A stretch of 64,000 bases of DNA from Larkinella terrae. GTDB lineage: Bacteria > Bacteroidota > Bacteroidia > Cytophagales > Spirosomataceae. The notes under the pieces were generated by a model. It searched no databases, had not been told where the DNA came from, and saw only the letters and a program-made list of their open reading frames with translations. Shown piece after piece: positions 52,038 through 61,051 of this stretch; the first letter of the stretch is position 1; every line of letters begins with the position of its first letter. A program made the translations under genes and the position numbers. Where the stretch lies: NCBI RefSeq assembly GCF_009668025.1, contig NZ_WJXZ01000014.1:516448-580447 (forward strand), in the 5' to 3' direction.

Positions 52038-54560
52038 TTACCAGAACGCGACCAGATCACCGGTTACATTCTCGACGACGTAATGTTTACCGTACTTTTT
52101 ATCACCGGTTTTGAAGGCGGTTTTTCCTTTTTTCCAGGGATAACCCGCATTGGTATAGACGTTTAAGCCCTGTTCCGTGACCTCATCATCCGGGTAGATC
52201 CGCACGGTCGCATTTTTCAGGCCCGTCAGTTTAACGCAGCGTTTCATCCGTTGGACGCCTGACGTCATTTCCTGGCAGGAAACCATGCCGTCGGGCTGGT
52301 CAATGAAAAACCGGCTTTCGCGGTGCCAGGCTTTGGGCAGGGAATACACCGAAAAACCGTCGGCCAGTTCGGTTTCGTAACCCGTCAGAATCGGCGCGCC
52401 CTGCGGCAGTTTGAACCGGTGCGTGATGGTCGTGTTCGGGCAATAACCGGAAAACAGGAAACCGTTGCTACTGCGGGAAATCGTCAAAACGGGGTTTTTG
52501 ACCGATGGATTCCGTTTGTCGATCCGGTAATCGACGCCGAACTCCTTCAATACGTACCGCATCAGCAGCGGCCCGGTGAACAGTTCCTCCGGATTGTCGG
52601 GCGCCAGCAGTTTCCCGCCGGTGAACCTGCTCGAATTGGTGCCGCGCACGTAGGCCACTTTTCCGCCGTTCCATTCCGGTTTTTCGCGCACCCAAACGAC
52701 CTCGCGTTCATTGCCGGATTGGGTCACTCTGGCCAGGATTTTGGTTCCGCCATCGGCTTTGTTTTTCACCTGCGTAGCGATTCCGCCCCCCGAAAACAGC
52801 GCCTGATGGATCATTTTGTCTGGATAATTTCTTGTCAGCTTGTCGACATTAATCGATGAATTGACCTGAAATTCGTCCTCCAGCGCCGGACCATTCCGGA
52901 GATTCAGCAAGTTGAGAAAAGCCGCTCCGGCGTGGTCGGCGGGGCCGTAAACCAGTAATTTGCCGCCGTTCTGCACGAAATCGATCAGCTTTTTCTCGAA
53001 CGCCGAACCGGTTTCCGGTACAATCGAAACCAGAATCGATTCATTGAAAAAAGCCGGTTTTTCGGTCATCACTTGCTGGAATGAACCGGTCGAAAGAATG
53101 GTATTCAGCGGAAAACCGTTGTTGATGGCCTGGCGGATGAGCCAGTCGCCGTAGTAAATTTCCGGTAATCGATCCGGCTGTTTGTAAGCCCAGGTGTGGT
53201 ATTCGTCGAACGGATAGACCCAGACAAGCGGCCCCGGAGCCGTCGGCGAATCGTAGCGGGCTTTCAGAATGTGCGGAATCACCTCATCGGGCACCTGGGC
53301 GGGCAACTCGCCGTACGAATTATCGGCGGTCAGGAAATTCAGGTGCGTCGGAAGCCGGATTTCACCCTTTGCGTTGATACGGGCTACGGCCATCGGCAGG
53401 TAAATATCGTGCGGTTCCTGTCCGTAGCGATCCAGCCACGGACTGTTGACCCACCACGGATCGTGGGTGTAATACCGGAACAGATACCGCTCGTCGGGCA
53501 GCTCGGCCATGCGCGACATATAACCCACCATTTCCAGCCCAAAATCGCCGTCCAGAGCGGCCCAGGGCGAATTCGGGGGCGGCAGCATGTTGTATTTTCC
53601 GCCGTAAATCTGCTTCAGATCGACGCCATCGCGCGCCAGATCCGCGCCGGTTGAGAGGTTGGTGCCGCGCGTCTGGATTTGAAATTTCGGGCATTCTTTC
53701 CGAAACAGGTTCCAGAAACCGGCGATCAGTTCTTTCGTGTTCGCCAGTTTTTCCGGTAAAAACGCCTTACCCGTAAAGGTTGCGCCGGTCGACGACCAGC
53801 CTTCGACGCCAAACCCAAAACCGTTGCTGAGCCAGATGAAATCGTAGCCCAGATCCGTCAGAAAATGCTGACTCTGGCGACCGAGAAACGTGCCGAATGG
53901 CGTATTGGCCGGAATGCCTTTCGGAAAACCGGCATAGGCTTCGGTATCGGCGTTCAGGGTCGAGTAGCAACTGACCATCGTTTTGTGGCCCATCGCGTTG
54001 CCGCCGAGAATTTCGGGGTGTTTTTTGTACTTAAACTCCGATTTGGCAAATTCCGGACCGGGGTCAAACGTCGCGCCGATCCGAACGGGTTTGCCGGTGA
54101 TTTTCTGCCCGGTTTCTTTCAGCGTCTGAATGATGAATTTCAGGTCACCGTAGGTGAATTTGGGCGGATTTTCGAGGTATAAGTAGGCGCGTTCGTGCAG
54201 CGATAAGTCTTTCGGCCCCGAACCCACTTCGTGTTCCGTATTCGGATTGCCGATGTAGCGCGCCCATTCCAGCGGCTGGTTCAGGTTGCCTTTGTAATCC
54301 AGAATTTCCGAACCGTCGGAGGTCCAGAGCATGACGGAAACCGTGTCGGTGTGACGCAGGAGCGACTGCCACTGGGTGAAAAGTTCCGTCGCAACCTGCT
54401 GAATATAAGCCTTGTCGTTTTTCTTGAACGGCTTGAGCGAGGCTTCCAGCGTGATGTTGTGGAACGGTTTTCCTTTTAAGGTCGAGTTATCCAGATTCGG
54501 GGTTTCGACCGGATTTGTAAAACCGGTTAGAAGCAGGATTAGTAAGATAGCTAAGCGCAT
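52038..54560 (-). CDS. Secreted 840-residue protein of unknown family, putative glycosidase
   Basis: An 840-residue exported protein (signal about residues 1-17). I do not recognise a named family. The N-terminal two thirds read like a TIM-barrel enzyme with many aromatic and acidic loops (FHNITLEASLKPFKKNDKAY, DFIWLSNGFGFGVEGWSSTG, FRYYTHDPWWVNSPWLDRYG). Around residues 520-580 it has a class I amidotransferase-like fold pattern (KKLIDFVQNGGKLLVYGPAD), as in the middle domain of beta-galactosidase-type GH42 and similar enzymes. It lies between SusD3 and GH106 in the locus. A glycosidase of a new or distant family is the best inference. Confidence 0.6.
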   Translation of the reverse strand: MRLAILLILLLTGFTNPVETPNLDNSTLKGKPFHNITLEASLKPFKKNDKAYIQQVATELFTQWQSLLRHTDTVSVMLWTSDGSEILDYKGNLNQPLEWARYIGNPNTEHEVGSGPKDLSLHERAYLYLENPPKFTYGDLKFIIQTLKETGQKITGKPVRIGATFDPGPEFAKSEFKYKKHPEILGGNAMGHKTMVSCYSTLNADTEAYAGFPKGIPANTPFGTFLGRQSQHFLTDLGYDFIWLSNGFGFGVEGWSSTGATFTGKAFLPEKLANTKELIAGFWNLFRKECPKFQIQTRGTNLSTGADLARDGVDLKQIYGGKYNMLPPPNSPWAALDGDFGLEMVGYMSRMAELPDERYLFRYYTHDPWWVNSPWLDRYGQEPHDIYLPMAVARINAKGEIRLPTHLNFLTADNSYGELPAQVPDEVIPHILKARYDSPTAPGPLVWVYPFDEYHTWAYKQPDRLPEIYYGDWLIRQAINNGFPLNTILSTGSFQQVMTEKPAFFNESILVSIVPETGSAFEKKLIDFVQNGGKLLVYGPADHAGAAFLNLLNLRNGPALEDEFQVNSSINVDKLTRNYPDKMIHQALFSGGGIATQVKNKADGGTKILARVTQSGNEREVVWVREKPEWNGGKVAYVRGTNSSRFTGGKLLAPDNPEELFTGPLLMRYVLKEFGVDYRIDKRNPSVKNPVLTISRSSNGFLFSGYCPNTTITHRFKLPQGAPILTGYETELADGFSVYSLPKAWHRESRFFIDQPDGMVSCQEMTSGVQRMKRCVKLTGLKNATVRIYPDDEVTEQGLNVYTNAGYPWKKGKTAFKTGDKKYGKHYVVENVTGDLVAFW

Positions 54561-54570
54561 ATGGAGCTAA

Positions 54571-54665
54571 GTTGTTTCGCAGAGTTGAGCGGAGTAAAAA
54601 TGAGTTACGCAGAGGTTTTATTTATCTCCGCTTATCTCTTTTTAGCTCTGCTTAACTCCGCGAAA
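54571..54665. repeat. Gene-less relative of the GxxExxY unit ends
   Basis: A left arm starting GTTGTTTCGCAGAGTTGAGC (54571-54615) and a right arm (54625-54665) that on the minus strand reads TTTCGCGGAGTTAAGCAGAG are separated by 9 nt. The arms have the same order of CGGAG/AGAG steps as the ends at 44876 and 45350, but no gene between. It lies between SusD3 and the unknown 840-residue gene. Confidence 0.8.
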
Positions 54666-54673
54666 GTAAAAAA

Positions 54674-56113
54674 TCAATACCCCGGATTCTGCTTGATGAC
54701 CGTCGGATTCAGGTCGACTTCGTTCTGCGGAATCGGGAAGATCAGCTCGAAATCATCGACTTTGAAGTTCAGTTTCAGGCTGGCGTAGTGCGCATTCAGG
54801 ACGGTTTGCGCCCGTCCCGTCCGCACCAGGTCGAACCAGCGCTGGCCTTCGAACAGAAATTCGAGCCGCCGTTCTTTCTCGATCGCCAGCCGCAAACCGG
54901 CCTGCGTGGTTTCGGTTACATTCGCTAGTTTGGCCCGATTCCGCACCTGATTGATAAAGGGCAGGGCATCGGCGGTTTTACCCTGTTCGTTCAACACTTC
55001 GGCATACATCAGCAGCACGTCGGCATACCGCAGTTCGGTGAACGTCACGCTGCCGTCGGACAGGTCGATGGCTTTGAAATCCACGAATTTCAGGCCGTAG
55101 CGGCTGTAGGATTTCTTGCCGCCGATCAGCAACACCGAGTCATTGACCGAAACCGCCTTGCGGGCGTCGCCGGGTTCGTAAGCCCGAATTACATCCAGCG
55201 TTGGCACAATCCGGCCGGAACCTTGCAGGTTGCCCGTAAAAATCGCCATGCTGGTAATGGCCGGGGTAAACAGGGACGAATAATTGTTGCCCATGCTGCG
55301 CCCCGACACGTATTCGACCTCAAAAATGGATTCGCTCAGGTTGTTATTGCCGTTGGTAAACAGCGTTTTATAGTCAGCAACGAGCGAATACGTTTTGGCA
55401 TCGATGACTTCTTTCAACTTGGCGGCAGCCTGGTCGTAATTTTTTAAGGTCAGATACACTTTGCCCAAAACCGCTTTTACCGTTGAGCGCGACGCCCGGG
55501 TGCGGTCGGTATTGAGCGTAGCTGGCAACAGGGTTTCGGCGCTCCCCAAATCCGCCAGAATCACTTGATACACCTGTGCGGCCGGTTTGAGTGACAGATC
55601 AGCGGCTGCGACTTCTTCCGGACTGCTAAATTCCTTGTCGATGATGGGCACGTTGCCGAACAACCGGACCAGGTAAAAATAGCTGTAAGCCCGCAGGAAT
55701 TTGGCTTCGCCCTTGATGCGGTCTTTGGTGGTCTGATCGAAACTGACGCCGTCGATGCGGTTAATGATCGCATTGCTGCGCGAGATGGTATACAGGCAGG
55801 TATTCCAGGCGCCCTGAATGTTACTGTTCGTCGAAACCACCGCGTTCTGGTCCAGCTGCATCTCGTTCACCGAGGGCGACGACCACTGAATTTCGGCGTT
55901 GTCGGTTGTCAGATCGCCCAGGTATTGCGCATTGCTGGTGTTGAACATACCACGCAAGGTACTGTAAACGCCCGTCAGAGCCGTCTCAAAATCGTTCTGA
56001 TTTTTGTAAAAGGTCTGGTCACTGATCTGATATTCAGGACTCAGGGCCAGAAAGTCCTTGCAGGATGTGGCCGTTGCAAGTACGAGAAGGAAGAGGATTA
56101 TGTTCTTTTTCAT
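54674..56113 (-). CDS. SusD/RagB family nutrient-binding outer membrane lipoprotein (SusD3)
   Basis: A 479-residue SusD-type lipoprotein; the signal ends TATSC followed by K-D. Family signatures are FTELRYADVLLMYAEVLNEQ and RRLEFLFEGQRWFDLVRTGR. It starts 32 bp after the SusC3 stop. It binds the oligosaccharide imported by SusC3. The ligand is unknown, though the sugar isomerase, GH106 enzyme and esterase of the locus suggest a deoxyhexose- or pentose-containing, acylated glycan. Confidence 0.95.
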   Translation of the reverse strand: MKKNIILFLLVLATATSCKDFLALSPEYQISDQTFYKNQNDFETALTGVYSTLRGMFNTSNAQYLGDLTTDNAEIQWSSPSVNEMQLDQNAVVSTNSNIQGAWNTCLYTISRSNAIINRIDGVSFDQTTKDRIKGEAKFLRAYSYFYLVRLFGNVPIIDKEFSSPEEVAAADLSLKPAAQVYQVILADLGSAETLLPATLNTDRTRASRSTVKAVLGKVYLTLKNYDQAAAKLKEVIDAKTYSLVADYKTLFTNGNNNLSESIFEVEYVSGRSMGNNYSSLFTPAITSMAIFTGNLQGSGRIVPTLDVIRAYEPGDARKAVSVNDSVLLIGGKKSYSRYGLKFVDFKAIDLSDGSVTFTELRYADVLLMYAEVLNEQGKTADALPFINQVRNRAKLANVTETTQAGLRLAIEKERRLEFLFEGQRWFDLVRTGRAQTVLNAHYASLKLNFKVDDFELIFPIPQNEVDLNPTVIKQNPGY

Positions 56114-56145
56114 GGCAGTATCAAGTTGATCATCCGATGACTGAA

Positions 56146-59100
56146 TTAGAAAGTTACCCGTAACCCGATGGTGTACGTCCGTGGATTGGGATAAGCAAAG
56201 AAGTCGATACCGCTCCGGGCAATGTTGTCGCCGGTGGTGCTGCCTTCGGGGTCGTAGCCGGGGTATTTCGTGAACGTGTAGAGGTTCGTCGCGTCGAGGT
56301 AAACCGATAAAGCCTGCAATTTAAGCCGTGTCACAAGGGATTGTGGAAAGGCATAATTGAGGTTGACGTTCCGGATGCGGAGGTAAGAACCGTCGAACAA
56401 ATACTTGGTAGTTCCGGCGCTGAAACCAAACGCGTAGTCGTTCCGGATGGCGCGCGAATACGTTCCCGCACCGGGAGCTGAGGACGATCGCCAGCGGTCG
56501 GCCATGACGCTGAGCTGGTTCTGAACCCCGGCACCGTTCAGCGAAACTTCCCCGCCCTGAAAGTAAATCTCGTTGCCCTGCGATCCGTTGACACTGATAT
56601 TCAGGGAGAAATTTTTGTAGGAAAACCGGTTGCCCAATCCCCACGTAAAATCCGGCCAGGGATTACCGACAATCGTGCGGTCGTTTTGCGTAATGGTTCC
56701 GTTGCCGTCGGCATCCTGGTAGCGGAAGTCGCCCGGCTGTACCTGCGGGTGCTGTTTCGGGCTGGAATTGACCTCTTCCTGCGTCTTGAAGACGCCCAGA
56801 ATATTCAACAGCCGGAAGCTGGAAATCGGATAGCCGACCTGAGCGACCTGGTAATCCGAAGTGGCAATGCGGCTCGTAGCCGAGTTGAGCGCCAGCACTT
56901 TGTTCCGGTTCCAGCTGATGTTAAAATCCGTGTTCCACTGAAAACCTCCCTTGCGGATATTTTCCGAATTAATCGTCAATTCAAGACCCTTATTCTCTAC
57001 CTCGCCGATGTTCTGGAGCGAACTGCTAAAACCGGACGCTGCGGGCAGGATTACGTTCAGCAAGAGGTCTTTTTTATGGGTCCGATACGCATCGACGGTC
57101 AGGCTCAGGCGGTTTTGAAACAACGCCAGATCAATTCCGACGTTGGTTTGCACCGATTGCTCCCAGGTCAGGACGTTGTTGGCCAGACTGCTCGGCACGA
57201 CGCCCGAAACGACCTGACCGTTCGACACATTCCGCGAAATGCCCAGCAAACCCTGACTGGCGTAATTCGGAATCAGGTTGTTACCGGCAATCCCGTAGCT
57301 CGCCCGGATTTTCAGGTCGCTGATGAAGCTGACCGGTTTCATGAACGATTCGTCGGAAAGTCGGTAAGCCGCTGAAAACGAAGGGAATGTACCCCAGCGG
57401 TTTTCTCGACCAAACCGGGAACTGCCGTCCTGCCGGATGGTGGCCGTAAACAGGTATTTGCCAGCCAGTGTGTAATTGACACGCGCCAGCCACGATAGCA
57501 TCGACCACTCACTTTTATAATTGGTTCCGGACGTAACGGCTCCGGCGGCCAGGTAATGCACGTCGTCGGTCGGGAAATCGGACGCTCCGGCCTGGACTAT
57601 TTCATCGGTATTTTTCTGAACGGTATAGCCGACCAGTGCGTCGAGATCGTGTTTTTCGCCAAACCGGTGGCGGTAATTCAGGGTGTTCTCGTTCAGCCAG
57701 TTCAGGCTTTTTCCTTCCGTCACACCCGCCGTGGCCGCGCCCGTCCGGCTAGTTGCCAGACCGACTTTCGAGGATTTCCACAAACGCGTGATGTTGTTGG
57801 AATAATTGACCCCAACCGACGTTTTAAAAATCAATCCGTTGGCAATTTCGTACTGTAAATAATTGTTGGTGAATACGTTTGTGTTGTTTCGTTTGTCCGA
57901 AAATTCGGCTGCAATGATCAGCGGGTGCTCGACCGGGATGCCCGTCGGATCGGAAAATTCGGAGTAATAATTGCCGTTGGCGTCGTAGATCGGAATGGTG
58001 GGATCGCTGGCCAAAGCCGCCGAAATCAGGCCCCGGTATTGCAGGTGACCTTCGGCGCGGGCAAAATCCCCGTAGGAATGCGCCCCCGAAAACGACGCTC
58101 CCAGTTTCAGTCGCGGAGACAACTGGGCGTCGATGTTGGTCCGCAGCGTAAACTTCTTGAAGTTAGAGCCAATGATGATGCCTTTCTGATCGAAAAAACC
58201 GCCCGAAACGTAATAACTGACATCTTTGCCGGTTCCGCTGGCCGCCAGCTGGTAATTCTGAACCAGCCCCTGCTGGAAAATAACATCCTGCCAGTCGGTG
58301 CCATAACCGGAATTGGCAAACTGATCCGGCGTTCGAAAACCGGGTTTAACCTGCGTGGCCGTGCTGCGGACGTTGTTGGGATCGGAGGCTTTTCCGCCCG
58401 CAAACACCCAGGCGTTGTCCCGACCTTCGGCCACATATTCGGCGTATTCGCGGGGCGTCAGCAGTTTCAGTTTTTTCGCCAGTTGCTGAATGCCCGTCGA
58501 ATGTTCGAAACTGATCGTGGTTTTGCCCTGCTTGCCGCGTTTGGTCGTAATAAGCACGACCCCGTTTGCCCCGCGCGACCCGTAAATCGCAGTGGCCGAC
58601 GCATCTTTCAGGACCTGAATGGACTCGATGTCGGAAGGGTTGATGGTGCTGAGCGGGTTGATCCGGTTGGTCGAACTACTGCTGGCAATGCCGCTGGCCG
58701 AATACGAACTGGAACTGAACGTGCTCAAATCGGAACCGCCCCCGCCCGTGCCGATGGCATATCCATCGACCACGTACAAAGGCGAATTACCGCCCGTAAT
58801 CGAGCTGATGCCGCGAATGACGACATTGACGTTACCGCCCGGTGCACCCGAGGTTTGCGTGATCTGAACCCCGGCCACTTTTCCCTGCATCATCTGATCG
58901 ACGCTCGTGGCCGAGGGCACCGGCACCAGATCTTTGCTGGACAGATTGACAATCGAGCCCGTCAAATCCTTTTTGCGCTGGGTTCCGTAGCCGACCACCA
59001 CCACGTCCTGCAATTGCTGCTGATCGGTTTTCAAGACGACATTGAGTACCGAGCGGTTTTTTATAGCGGTTTCGAAGGGTGAATACCCAATGAAACTGAC

Positions 59101-59346
59101 GACGACGGTGGCGTTGGGGGAGATTGACAGCTTGAAATTACCTTCGGCATCCGAGGTCGTTCCGTTGGTAGTTCCTTTTTCCGTGATGGTGGCGCCAACC
59201 AGCGGCTGGCCATCTTCCTCGGCGGTTACTTTCCCGCCAATGGACACGCGGGAACCCGACTGTGCCCAGGCCACGTTGCCCAGGGTGACGATTAACAGGC
59301 TGACAATCAGAAATGATTGCAGACGATGGGATAAAAAATAGTTCAT
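56146..59346 (-). CDS. SusC/RagA family TonB-linked outer membrane transporter (SusC3)
   Basis: I prefer the ATG at 59346 (MNYFLSHRLQSFLIVSLLIV), which gives a normal signal peptide ending AWAQ; the frame is open to 59385, overlapping the isomerase stop. After the signal come a carboxypeptidase-regulatory-like domain (LVGATITEKGTTNGTT), VVVVGYGTQ, and a plug with LKDASATAIYGSRGANGVV. A glycine/serine-rich insert lies in the plug (GGGGSDLSTFSSSSYSASGI). The barrel ends LRVTF. No STN domain is present. It lies 35 bp after the isomerase gene, so they share a transcript. Confidence 0.95.
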   Translation of the reverse strand: MNYFLSHRLQSFLIVSLLIVTLGNVAWAQSGSRVSIGGKVTAEEDGQPLVGATITEKGTTNGTTSDAEGNFKLSISPNATVVVSFIGYSPFETAIKNRSVLNVVLKTDQQQLQDVVVVGYGTQRKKDLTGSIVNLSSKDLVPVPSATSVDQMMQGKVAGVQITQTSGAPGGNVNVVIRGISSITGGNSPLYVVDGYAIGTGGGGSDLSTFSSSSYSASGIASSSSTNRINPLSTINPSDIESIQVLKDASATAIYGSRGANGVVLITTKRGKQGKTTISFEHSTGIQQLAKKLKLLTPREYAEYVAEGRDNAWVFAGGKASDPNNVRSTATQVKPGFRTPDQFANSGYGTDWQDVIFQQGLVQNYQLAASGTGKDVSYYVSGGFFDQKGIIIGSNFKKFTLRTNIDAQLSPRLKLGASFSGAHSYGDFARAEGHLQYRGLISAALASDPTIPIYDANGNYYSEFSDPTGIPVEHPLIIAAEFSDKRNNTNVFTNNYLQYEIANGLIFKTSVGVNYSNNITRLWKSSKVGLATSRTGAATAGVTEGKSLNWLNENTLNYRHRFGEKHDLDALVGYTVQKNTDEIVQAGASDFPTDDVHYLAAGAVTSGTNYKSEWSMLSWLARVNYTLAGKYLFTATIRQDGSSRFGRENRWGTFPSFSAAYRLSDESFMKPVSFISDLKIRASYGIAGNNLIPNYASQGLLGISRNVSNGQVVSGVVPSSLANNVLTWEQSVQTNVGIDLALFQNRLSLTVDAYRTHKKDLLLNVILPAASGFSSSLQNIGEVENKGLELTINSENIRKGGFQWNTDFNISWNRNKVLALNSATSRIATSDYQVAQVGYPISSFRLLNILGVFKTQEEVNSSPKQHPQVQPGDFRYQDADGNGTITQNDRTIVGNPWPDFTWGLGNRFSYKNFSLNISVNGSQGNEIYFQGGEVSLNGAGVQNQLSVMADRWRSSSAPGAGTYSRAIRNDYAFGFSAGTTKYLFDGSYLRIRNVNLNYAFPQSLVTRLKLQALSVYLDATNLYTFTKYPGYDPEGSTTGDNIARSGIDFFAYPNPRTYTIGLRVTF

Positions 59347-59381
59347 AGGACAAGGATTTAGAAATAATTCACCGGGTGTTA

Positions 59382-60875
59382 TCAATTGATAATGACGGAT
59401 TCAATTTTCAGGTAATCGGCAATTTTTTGAATCGTTTCGGCGTGGTGACCAACGCCCAGCGCGAAATGGTGCGTCGGCCCGGCTTTGATCCACCGTTTCA
59501 GGAAAGTCCGGACATCGGGTTTGAAAAAACCGCGCGTATTCGTGTTGCCCGTCGGCGGAATCGGCCCGGCCAGCGACTCGCCTTCGGCAATGATGAATTT
59601 CATTTTTCCTTCGTACGTCGAGCTGATACTCAGCATTGTAATCGGTCCCTGTTTGATTTTGAACTCGACGCCAGCGCCAAAACCGGGTTTGCCGTGGTAT
59701 TTTTTCAGGCTCCGTAAAACCGGTTGACCGTCGGCGATGGCGATGTTGTGTGGTCCGTCGTGGCCCACCAGCACAAAGTCTTCCTTGAAATCGACCGGGT
59801 GAAACTCGGCGAAACTGCCCCCGATGCCCAGGCGCTCCATGATCAGCATGGCGATGCAGGTTTTCAGGTCGGATTCGCCACACATCGGAAAACCGGCGCC
59901 CTGCAGCAGCGAATTGCCCACGATCAGGTTCGACATCACCACGCGGGTGTCGCTGCCCTCGGGACCGTCGTAGTAATAGGCCAGCCCATCCAGTTTTTTC
60001 GCCTTGACAAATTTTTCCAGTGCCACGGCCACCTGGGCGGCAATGCGCAGATCCGAGTCGCGGAGCTTTTCGGAAATTGGGTCAGAAACCGGGTCGGGCG
60101 TGTCGAAAAAGGCCAGAATTCGATCCTGAACCCGTTCAATTTCGTTCTCCGTGGCCTGCTGGTACTGCGAAACGATTTCGTGTGCTTCACACTGGACGAT
60201 GTGCACGCCGAAGTGGGCCGTCAGCATCGTCGAGTCGGAATGCATGTCCAGCATGGCTTCGATCGGGTGGCCGATGTGCCCGATTTTGGAGGTTTTGAGA
60301 TCGTGCAAAACCGTGGCAATGCGGCAATATTCTTCAATTTCAGCGTCGGCTGCGGGATCGTCGAACAGCGTTCCGATGATCGTCTGGGGCACCTTTTTTC
60401 CCATCCGGACGGCGACTCCCGCAAATTCGGGCAGCGAGCAGATGTCGTCGTTGTAAAGCTGCAGATAGGTCGATGCGCGACTGTAATCCATCGCTTTGTC
60501 GGGTTGCAGCGCAACGAGGACAATGGGCGTGTCGATGCTTTTGATGACGACCCCAAACGTGCTCGAGGTAGCGTAGGTGAGCATGTCGCAGAAAATCAGG
60601 TCGAGGTTTGCCGCCTGGAGTTTCGGAACCAGTTCGTAAGCCTTGTTGACGTCGTCGACCAGCCCGAAGTCGATGATTTCCACCGAATTGAGGGATTCGA
60701 TTTTTTCGATGAAAACCGCCTGCTTTTTCAGCATATCCTCGAGCAATCCGTCAAACTGACTCCAGTACTTAAAATAGCCGACGCCAAAGACTCCAATCCG
60801 GGCGCGTGTTTTTTTTCGTTGGATAAAACCCGTCTGATCGGCGGCAGCTACGTGGTTCAGCGATTCGTTTTCCAT
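59382..60875 (-). CDS. L-fucose/L-arabinose isomerase family protein
   Basis: A 497-residue cytosolic sugar isomerase of the fucose/arabinose isomerase fold. RIGVFGVGYFKYWSQFDGLL, LIFCDMLTYATSSTFG and IVLVALQPDKAMDY form the N-terminal Rossmann-like parts; CGESDLKTCIAMLIMERLG and GPTHHFALGVGHH near the C-terminus hold likely metal and substrate ligands. It would convert an aldose taken up by the locus to a ketose. It is the first gene of a run continuing with SusC3 and SusD3, and has the 16-bp site at 60906-60921 31 bp upstream of its start. Confidence 0.82.
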   Translation of the reverse strand: MENESLNHVAAADQTGFIQRKKTRARIGVFGVGYFKYWSQFDGLLEDMLKKQAVFIEKIESLNSVEIIDFGLVDDVNKAYELVPKLQAANLDLIFCDMLTYATSSTFGVVIKSIDTPIVLVALQPDKAMDYSRASTYLQLYNDDICSLPEFAGVAVRMGKKVPQTIIGTLFDDPAADAEIEEYCRIATVLHDLKTSKIGHIGHPIEAMLDMHSDSTMLTAHFGVHIVQCEAHEIVSQYQQATENEIERVQDRILAFFDTPDPVSDPISEKLRDSDLRIAAQVAVALEKFVKAKKLDGLAYYYDGPEGSDTRVVMSNLIVGNSLLQGAGFPMCGESDLKTCIAMLIMERLGIGGSFAEFHPVDFKEDFVLVGHDGPHNIAIADGQPVLRSLKKYHGKPGFGAGVEFKIKQGPITMLSISSTYEGKMKFIIAEGESLAGPIPPTGNTNTRGFFKPDVRTFLKRWIKAGPTHHFALGVGHHAETIQKIADYLKIESVIIN

Positions 60876-60905
60876 AGTATAAGATTGTGTCTTTGTTTCA
60901 GTATG

Positions 60906-60921
60906 TTAACGCACTAAGTTA
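60906..60921. promoter_or_regulatory. Shared operator-like site upstream of the isomerase
   Basis: TTAACGCACTAAGTTA, identical over 16 nt to 62404-62419 upstream of the MFS gene. The next base here (A) completes a TTAAC/GTTAA inverted pair spaced by 7 nt, a form suited to a dimeric winged-helix regulator such as the GntR protein at 47625. Confidence 0.65.
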
Positions 60922-61051
60922 AAAGAGGTAAAGTTTTTGGAATTCACCGTTAGAAATAAGAAAAATTGAGAATTACTGACGGTTATCTACCAGCTCACGG
61001 TTAAATCGCAACGGTCCCTGGGCTGATAGAGATTCGACTTTGGTTCATTCG

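Noticed and set aside
54571-54788. 75-codon plus-strand frame through the CGGAG repeat
   Set aside because: It is translated repeat plus antisense of SusD3; its start is inside the repeat.
57925-59082. 385-codon open frame on the plus strand
   Set aside because: It is antisense to SusC3; no family features.
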